From NCBI GenBank assembly GCA_037367405.1, contig JAZKJV010010526.1, positions 1,266,501 through 1,330,500 of the forward strand: a DNA stretch of 64,000 nucleotides. The letters run 5' to 3'. Positions within the stretch are counted from its first letter, which is position 1. Each line of letters begins with the position of its first letter. The notes under the pieces were generated by a model, which did no database searches, had not been told where the DNA came from, and saw only the letters and a program-made list of their open reading frames with translations. This DNA is from Ottelia alismoides. Lineage: Eukaryota > Streptophyta > Magnoliopsida > Alismatales > Hydrocharitaceae. Positions 57,434 to 64,000 of the stretch are shown here, one piece after another. The position numbers and the translations under genes were made by a program.

Positions 57434-58172
57434 TACCTCTTATGATCTTAGTTCAGAAAATGTTCATAGTCAAAGAAAAAGGGTATTGGAACTAACACAT
57501 TAGTGGTACACCGTCAACATATTCATTTTTTGGGAAAACTCCAAGGAAGGCTTCTTTCCCTTAAGATATGGTACCGACCTATCTAAAGGGAAATCACCTT
57601 AAAGAGTTGAGGAAGTGAATGCTAAAACTATTTGCCCTTGTGCATCCATTGTGAGAAGACGAGTGTATGCTAGATGTGTACAAAAGTTAGATGTCTACCA
57701 TGCAGTGGGAATAGTAAACTGTTACTAATCCCATTGTGGAAATAAAACACTTGATTGCAGAATTTTTAGATATTGATGTCAACGTCTTATCTTCAAGAAC
57801 TTATTACTTTATAGATAGTGATCTAAGAGGATCTTAAATGCAAATACCTTAGGAGATAGAGATCTCTAGGAATAAGGCTATTCTAATAAGGATAATAGAA
57901 ATTACATACCGGTTATAATGATTATTTGGTTGTAGTGTCAAAGACACTATAACTACTTTGACAAGATTGAGTATTGGTTGCATAAGATGCAACATTCGTA
58001 TTGACTGTGAGCATAATTACTAGGAGATATGCAAATACCGTAAAAGTACTTGGCGTAGTCTCTCGGGAACAGAGTGACTAGTCAGCTTATCTAGCTATTT
58101 TTCTAAATTGCCCATGACAAGCACATGAGTGTGGGTTTAACCCATTTGTGGCTCTTTGGACCAGTGGGAGAT
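57434..58172 (+). mobile_element. Element D internal region (short, no genes)
   Basis: Only about 740 bases separate the left LTR end from the next LTR start (TGTTGGACATG at 58173). The last ~390 bases match 1-361. No gag or pol motif was recognised in any frame, and no standard primer site follows the LTR end (the sequence is TACCTCTTATGATCTTAG). The 3' end is 'ccagtgggaga', a likely polypurine tract. Either D is a non-autonomous element or its coding part was deleted. The purine tract plus TGTTGG start resembles Copia elements, but without pol the superfamily stays open. Confidence 0.6.
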
Positions 58173-60798
58173 TGTTGGACATGCGAGACCATGGCGAGCC
58201 CTCATGCAGCAAATATTATTGCAAATATCATTCTGTGATATGAAATGAAGAATAACTTATTTGCATACTAGGTCCCTTAGTACAATTAGGGTTATGTACC
58301 ATGGCCATCTTAATGATCATACAACTGTTGTTTGAATTGTTGAATCATAGAGGCTGGTGCTTGGATGAATATCTAAAGAGTTAGATTGAGGACTCATCAA
58401 GCACCGTTAAATGATTATTAAGAAATGATCTCCAGCCTGAATAAGGAGATGGCAATCCTTTCTCTCATGAGTTTATTCTAACCGACCTCCTAATGCATAA
58501 CCCCTGCATTGGAATGGAGATTCGGAGGTGCTAGATTAGTTAGGTCAAATAGTTGACTTAACGAGATCGGGATAACAAAAAAACTTTATCGTATGCTGTC
58601 ACGATATAGGCACTAATCCTCTGACCAGAGACAGATGTGGTACTATATGTTTGAGTATGTACATTTGGTAAACGGATAGGTTGATGATCTAATCAAGGTT
58701 TATATACCAGTGCGTTGGTGTGCATACAAGGGCATATGGGTAATATGATCTCTCAAAGGGATCATACAAGTTCATTTACTGAACTGGAAGGCATGAGCTC
58801 ACTCATGAGATATTGGGAATCAAATTCCGTGCACGGTCATCTCGCTTTGGAAGCTTGATTGAATTTGTAGGCTTGATATATGCTTTTGAAAAGTATATGA
58901 TCAATACTAGGTATGATATATGCTTTTAGAAAGTATATGATCGATACAACTCCCAATGATCAAATGACAAACTTAATAATAAAACCCAAAAGGTGACAGT
59001 TTAAATAGATCTAAAACACCTGGTTTATTCTAGGTCTTCCTATATGCAGGATGCACATGTATTAGGAATACCTGAGGGCGATGAGATCATAAACAATTAT
59101 ATAACCATGATGCTTCCATTAAGAGGGAGTGATGAAACAAGTCTGGATTTTAGTGACTACTCTCACTAGAGAAGTAATCTAATCTTGATCCAAATGTTGG
59201 ACAATGATCTGAATGTGATTCATATGCAATGAGAAAATTAGATCTACGACTTGGTTTTAATCAAAAATTTATGGGAGGTCCCTGAGATCTGGATTTGAGA
59301 TGTGATCTCAATATCCAAGTCACAATACATAGAATGTACAATCACATTGTCCTTATCTTCAACTATCCGCGGAGAAAGCTCATTATTCTTGAAAGAGTTA
59401 AAGGATAATTTCATTGTTGATAATGTGTCTGAGCGTTGAGGAAAATTGACAGTTAAATGTAATTTAATTATCATGGATAAATTGAATTTGATTCATATTA
59501 TTTAGCCATATAAGGAGAGTTATCTATGATAAATAAATTTGATTTAATTATCAAGATGTGAATCATGTGAATGTGATTCATGTTATTTGGGCACATGAGA
59601 AGAGTCAACCTGGATAATTAAATATGATTTAATTATCAAAGATATGGCTAATGTGGATATCTATATCCATATTAATCATGGATATTATAAATATGATTTA
59701 TAATATGTTGGATAGATTTAATTGCAAATAAAGTTATAAATTATATGTTGTTGTGAATTATTCACAATGAACAATTAATTGTAAATGTGATTTACATATT
59801 ATGTTGAATATATGAATATGATAAATATTTATCAATGGCATGATTGGAGTTTTCACAAATATAATTTGGAATTATTTCTTATGAATATAAATACAGTAAT
59901 TGTTATTGCATATTAATTAATATTTATAGATCAAAAGAAGACTTTATCTCTTTATGGTGGTCATCCACTCTGAATTGTTCAAGGGGGGACGACCACCCTA
60001 TTTTTAGTAAAGAGACTTAATCTTCTACATTATCTAAGTATATAGATTAAATTTAAAATGGATTAATTATTATCTTGAAAAATGATATAATTATTTTTTT
60101 AAACTAATTACTGTTGTTTTTGGAGCAAAAAAATGTGGCCATTTATTAATAAACTTTTAATCTACACCATGGATTAAGAGAGTACATGGATTGAGATTGA
60201 TGTGCAATCCGACTAGTATAAAAGGTAGGGTAGCCCTTGCCTTTGATGACATAAATAATTCTAAGAGGTATTAAATGTCTCCATCTCTCTCCCTCTACAC
60301 ATGCCCCCTCACTCCCTCCTTAGATTTGTCGTCCAACCTAAATCCTAGAGAGGGTCGTAGCCATCGCGACATCGTTGTGCTTTCCAGATTGACTACACGT
60401 GGATGTCCATCTTCTTCGATGCGCTTGGCTCATGAAGAAGACATCGGATCTTGTGAGACAAGATCGGGAGATTCCACTCTTGGATCATCAACATGGATTT
60501 CGAGGAGCATGTGTTTCATCAACATGCTCATAAGCATCTCCTCCATTGGATCGGACTTGAGACATGAGGTCTCTTCATTTAGAGACTCGTTTGCAACTAC
60601 ACTTCAAGAGGTAAACCTAATACTTGTTTATGGTTTAGATGAAATGGTTCAAGAAGTGTTCTTGGATCATGTGGTTTAATCGTTCAATTTTTTAGATTCT
60701 GCTGCTCTGAGCATCTAGTACGACCTGAAGCTCCCAATCGCATATAATGGAATCACCACGCTTCCATGATGCGCTTAAGGATTTTCCTATATTCTTCA
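58173..60798 (+). repeat. Element D right LTR
   Basis: A 2626-bp LTR, TGTTGGAC...ATTCTTCA, uninterrupted and collinear with the three left segments. Around 58868-58951 a short 'gatatatgcttttgaaaagtatatgatc' type unit is locally duplicated. TATA box at 60217-60224, then a CT-rich stretch. A 134-codon open frame from 60275 lies after the TATA box but is not kept in the left LTR. The exact 3' end is fixed only by the match to 57433. Confidence 0.78.
60217..60224 (+). promoter_or_regulatory. TATA box, D right LTR
   Basis: TATAAAAG, in the place matching 5296-5303 of the left LTR. Confidence 0.6.
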
Positions 60799-61625
60799 AC
60801 TACCTATGTGTAGTTCAAGGACCTTTTCTTGAAGAATTTCTAACCTTTGAGTAGAAGTAACTTGATGCACTCACACATCACTAGTTTCTCCCAATTTCCC
60901 AATGTAGCATTCTGTGATACATGGGAGAGATTCAAAGTCATCTTGTAGAAGTATCCATGTGATGGTTCAATCATTGTACTCCCAGTCTCAACTCTGGCCG
61001 GTGGCCTACCAAGCACTTGCCCGCTGCTCATGCCGCCTACTTGGCAGGTGCAGGGTTTGGTTAGTTCTACTTGTGGAGGCATCTATACTTTATGTTGTGT
61101 GGATACCGTCTGAAAGGTGTTTGACAGGATAGCCAAGCCGAGTTGAGCATAAACCACGAGCAGAGTACATATACCCACTTACTACTCTTACCTAGTAGGG
61201 AGAGAGGGCTACGAATGATCCATTTGACATGGCTATCATAGAATATAAATTAACAGTTGTAGCGAGGATCAACATGAGGATGGATGAGTTGGTCAACAAC
61301 CTATCCAAATTACCGAAGCAGATAACGAAGCTATCACAAAAGGTATCTAAGATCAAGATACCTATTTTAATTGCATCTATTGCTCCCACGGATCGTGTTC
61401 ATAACATCTAAGAGAAGCCATTGTCAGGGCTACCCCAACCATGGGTGGTCGACTAGACTCTTAACCATTCATGTCAACAACAACCATCATATGTGGAAAC
61501 AGTTACTGAGGAGCCTTCCCAAGTGTGGGAGGTAAATGGTTTGTGTTATACATATGACCCTACAAGGCAGGGGAGTTCTGGGGACCATTTCTCTTGCCAA
61601 CGCCTCTCGACATTTTACAACAAAT
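60799..61625 (+). pseudogene. Remnant F: degenerate Athila-type gag fragment
   Basis: Between the right D LTR and an inverted D-type LTR lies a decayed gag. Read with frame changes, about 60910-60950 gives DTWERFKVIL, like EAWERFREL of B; about 61058-61140 gives LVSSTCGG and KVFDRIA, like LVNASCGG and AIFEEMA; 61229-61410 gives a helical part like the one after the gag core; and about 61520 gives WEVNGLCYTYDP, like MDVNGIWYDRP. The order of these four blocks equals that in A and B. The spacing is compressed, so parts are deleted. It may be the host sequence into which D-type elements were inserted. Confidence 0.6.
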
Positions 61626-63211
61626 TGAAGGATAGGGTTTTGGCCTTAGTGCATCACGGAAGTGTGAAGTTTGCATCATATATGTTCAAGGGTGACTAGT
61701 CATACTAGTTCCTCAAGGAAGCAAGAATCTAAAAACTTTAAATAAATGAAACCAGCTGATTAGAGAACACTTCTCAAATCATTTCATAAAGATCACAAAC
61801 ATGTTCAAACGAATGCCTCTTGAAGCATGGATGTGACCGCTAATCTCTAAAGTAAGAGATTCTCTTGTATCAAGTCTGATCCGACGAAGATCTTACTTGC
61901 GAGTGTATTAATGAGACATGTACCTTCGATAATCGATGTTCATGATCCTTTCTTAGAGTCTCCGGATTTCATGATTTCACATCATGAAATCCGATGCGTT
62001 CTTCACTAGAAAGAAGCACTAAGATGGAGGAGATTCAGAAGCAGTCAATCCGTCAACACAATATCGTCGTGACGACTGTGAGCTTCTCTAGGTCAACATA
62101 TGGATGGTCACATGTTGAGAGAGAGAGAGAGACTTGTTGTTCATATGTGTCAAAGAAAAGGCTAGGTCTACCCTCTCTTTTATACTAAATTGGATGGTGG
62201 AGATGCACTCCTAATTGAAATCAATGGTTGAGATTTTGTTGTAAAAATTTACAACAACAATTAATTTAATTTAAAAGAAATTAAATATGTTGTAAATAAT
62301 CTTAACATATTTAGTTTTAATTAAATCAAAATGTCGAAAATGAAATAGGACTAGAGAGCCTCTTTCCATATAAGGGGAAAGGAGATATGCTCCTTCCCAT
62401 TATACATGGTGGACAACCACCTTGAATGGAGAGATAAAATCACTCTTCAGTCCAAATGTAATCTTATTATAATAAGTCTCATTTTATGGAGCCTTCTATC
62501 AACAAAATATCACCAAATTATTATTGTAAATATTTGTGATAATCGCAACAAAGTCATTGACAATTACGAATAAAATTCAACCACCCAATAAAATGTAAAT
62601 TATATTTAAAATTATTTGTACAATGCGAATCCAATTCACATCAACATTTAATTCGTAAATCTTATTTACAATTACCTCTCTATAATATATTATAAATGAC
62701 ATTTATAATATTAATGATTAATATGGATAGTGATTATTCATATCCTTGACCATTAAATCATATTTAATTAACTTGGACGACTCTTCTCATGTGCCTAAAT
62801 AATAGGAATCACATTCGCATTATTCTTGATAATTAAATCACATTTAACTATCAATTTTCCTCAATGCTCAGATACATTATCAACAAAATTATTCTTGAAC
62901 TTTGTCAAGAATAATGTGCTTTCTCTGTGGATACTTGGAGATAAGGACATGAACGATTGTACGTTCCCTGCATAGTGACTTGGATATTGAGATCATATCT
63001 CAAATCCAGATCAAGGGGATATCTCAAAGATATTTGATTATATTAAAGACGTAAATATAATCTTTTTATTGCATCTAAATCACATTCAGATTAGTGTCCA
63101 ACATTTGGACTAAGATCATATTACTTCTCTACTGAGACGCCTCATTACAATCTAAACCAATTTCATCACTCACTCGGACAATAATTTAATATCATATTCC
63201 TAATACCCGTA
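61626..63211 (-). repeat. Inverted, partial D-type LTR
   Basis: On the minus strand this ends CCCTATCCTTCA at 61626, like the left D LTR. Matches to D include GTGACTAGTCATACTAG (about 61691), 'gcatcacggaag', and further up the blocks with 'gataattaaatcaca' and 'ggatattgagatcatatctca' (about 62970). Minus-strand TATA box TATAAAAG at 62177-62184. The 5' part is missing because element E starts at 63212; it would be expected beyond E. Confidence 0.75.
62112..62131. repeat. GA microsatellite
   Basis: About eight GA units in the inverted D-type LTR, matching the CT-rich stretch after the TATA box of the forward D LTRs. Confidence 0.7.
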
Positions 63212-64000
63212 TGATGAATCCATGATTCTAGCTCTTTATTCTTTTATTTATCTCATTTTTAGCAAAACCACCTGTAAATTCTTGTAAATACAAAAACTTA
63301 GCTTTCTGCATGCATTTGTTAATGATGCATAATTAACATGTATTTTGCAAAAATAAAAGAATAAAGGAAAAATAAACAAAATGATGTATTTAGAATAAAT
63401 AAAGATTGACCCAAACCCCAAGAGAAGATCAAGACTTGACCTGATCGCAAAATAAAATATGTAGAGAGAGATAGGGTTTCACTATGTATTGCACATATCA
63501 CTTATACCTGTATATAATAATTATTTATTTTTTTTTACAATATAAAATTATTTATTATTTTTTACCCTTGTATATAGTATTGGAAATAATATAAAAATAA
63601 AATAAAAATAATAAAATAAAAAATAGATAAATCATCAAACCTTTGTATAAAATACACATATACATACTACAATAACTATTTATTTTACTCCCTTAAAGAA
63701 TTTATAAAAAAAAATAAAAATTATTTTATATTCCTAATATAAAGTTGTAATAAAATATTAAATAAAGTTATTTTTGTAAAAATAATAAAATAAAAATACT
63801 TGTACATAGTACATAGGTGTAATATACATGTATATAATACCATATACTATATATACATTATTTTACTTTTCATAAAAATAATTAAAATCACAAAAAAGTA
63901 GTTTATAAAATAATAAATATTTTTCATGTTATACACTTTTTAATTTAAATTCATTTACTATTTTTAATTCCATTTTCTTTGATTTTTGTAAATCCTTATT
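63212..64000 (+). mobile_element. Element E: 5' part of an Athila-type LTR, cut by window edge
   Basis: It starts TGATGAATCCATGATTCTAG and then follows the A/B U3: 'ctctttattcttttatttatct', 'tgcatgcat', 'gcaaaaataaaagaataaag' (63346 on), 'tatttagaataaat', 'gacctgatcgcaaaataaaa' and 'gtagagagagatagggtttc'. The similarity to A and B is clear but imperfect, so E is a different subfamily. The target site on its left would be CCGTA (63207-63211); the right copy is outside the window. Confidence 0.85.

Noticed and set aside
57434..58172. Assigning D to Copia on the basis of its polypurine tract and TGTTGG start
   Set aside because: No pol domain and no tRNA-Met type primer site were found, so the superfamily was left open.
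60275..60679. 134-codon open frame after the D right LTR TATA box
   Set aside because: Not kept in the left D LTR (after 5303) or in the inverted copy; no recognisable domain.

Overview
This window is plant nuclear DNA made almost entirely of nested LTR retrotransposons. No host gene, tRNA, rRNA or CRISPR array could be supported. The main players are long (16-18 kb) Ty3/gypsy elements of the Athila type (non-chromovirus, OTA clade): protease, reverse transcriptase, RNase H and D,D35E integrase lie in the Metaviridae order, there is no chromodomain, LTRs exceed 3 kb, and the two best-preserved primer-binding sites match 18 of 18 bases of the 3' end of plant tRNA-Asp(GUC) as I know it. This points to a flowering plant, probably with a repeat-rich genome; the species cannot be told from the sequence.

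Layout. (1) Element D, a family with ~2.6-kb LTRs and no recognisable coding part, is the oldest layer: internal tail 1-361, left LTR in three pieces (362-2234, 5211-5506, 57063-57433), short internal part 57434-58172, right LTR 58173-60798. (2) S, a solo LTR on the minus strand (2235-5210), sits in D's left LTR with a perfect 5-bp target duplication (CCTAG). (3) Element C (5507-57062, about 16.1 kb of its own sequence) also sits in D's left LTR and is old and decayed. (4) Element A (10454-28164) is inserted in C's gag with a perfect GAATG duplication. (5) Element B (30537-48257), same family as A, is inserted in C's protease region. (6) 60799-61625 is a degenerate gag remnant (F). (7) 61626-63211 is an inverted, partial D-type LTR. 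(8) 63212-64000 is the 5' end of another Athila-type LTR (E), cut by the window edge. C, A and B all read on the + strand.

A and B each keep LTR, tRNA-Asp primer site, a ~1.5-kb structured leader, one long gag-pol frame, a ~2-kb non-coding 3' region and a polypurine tract. Neither is intact: A has at least five nonsense codons, several frameshifts and an RNase H deletion; B has at least seven nonsense codons and two frameshifts. Many of the stops are CAG-to-TAG changes, as expected from decay of methylated DNA. No env-like gene is seen.

The most interesting signals are non-coding. A repeated module in the 3' region (a ~13-bp hairpin ending in AAGTATAGGGGG, a copy of the polypurine tract) occurs three times plus one long-stem variant in A, B and C, with a compensatory base-pair change in C. 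An invariant hairpin lies beside the true polypurine tract. A leader hairpin with a palindromic loop also shows a compensatory pair. The U3 promoters carry perfect palindromes (G-box in C and S, W-box pair in A and B). Two pairs of inverted LTRs could give long foldback transcripts.
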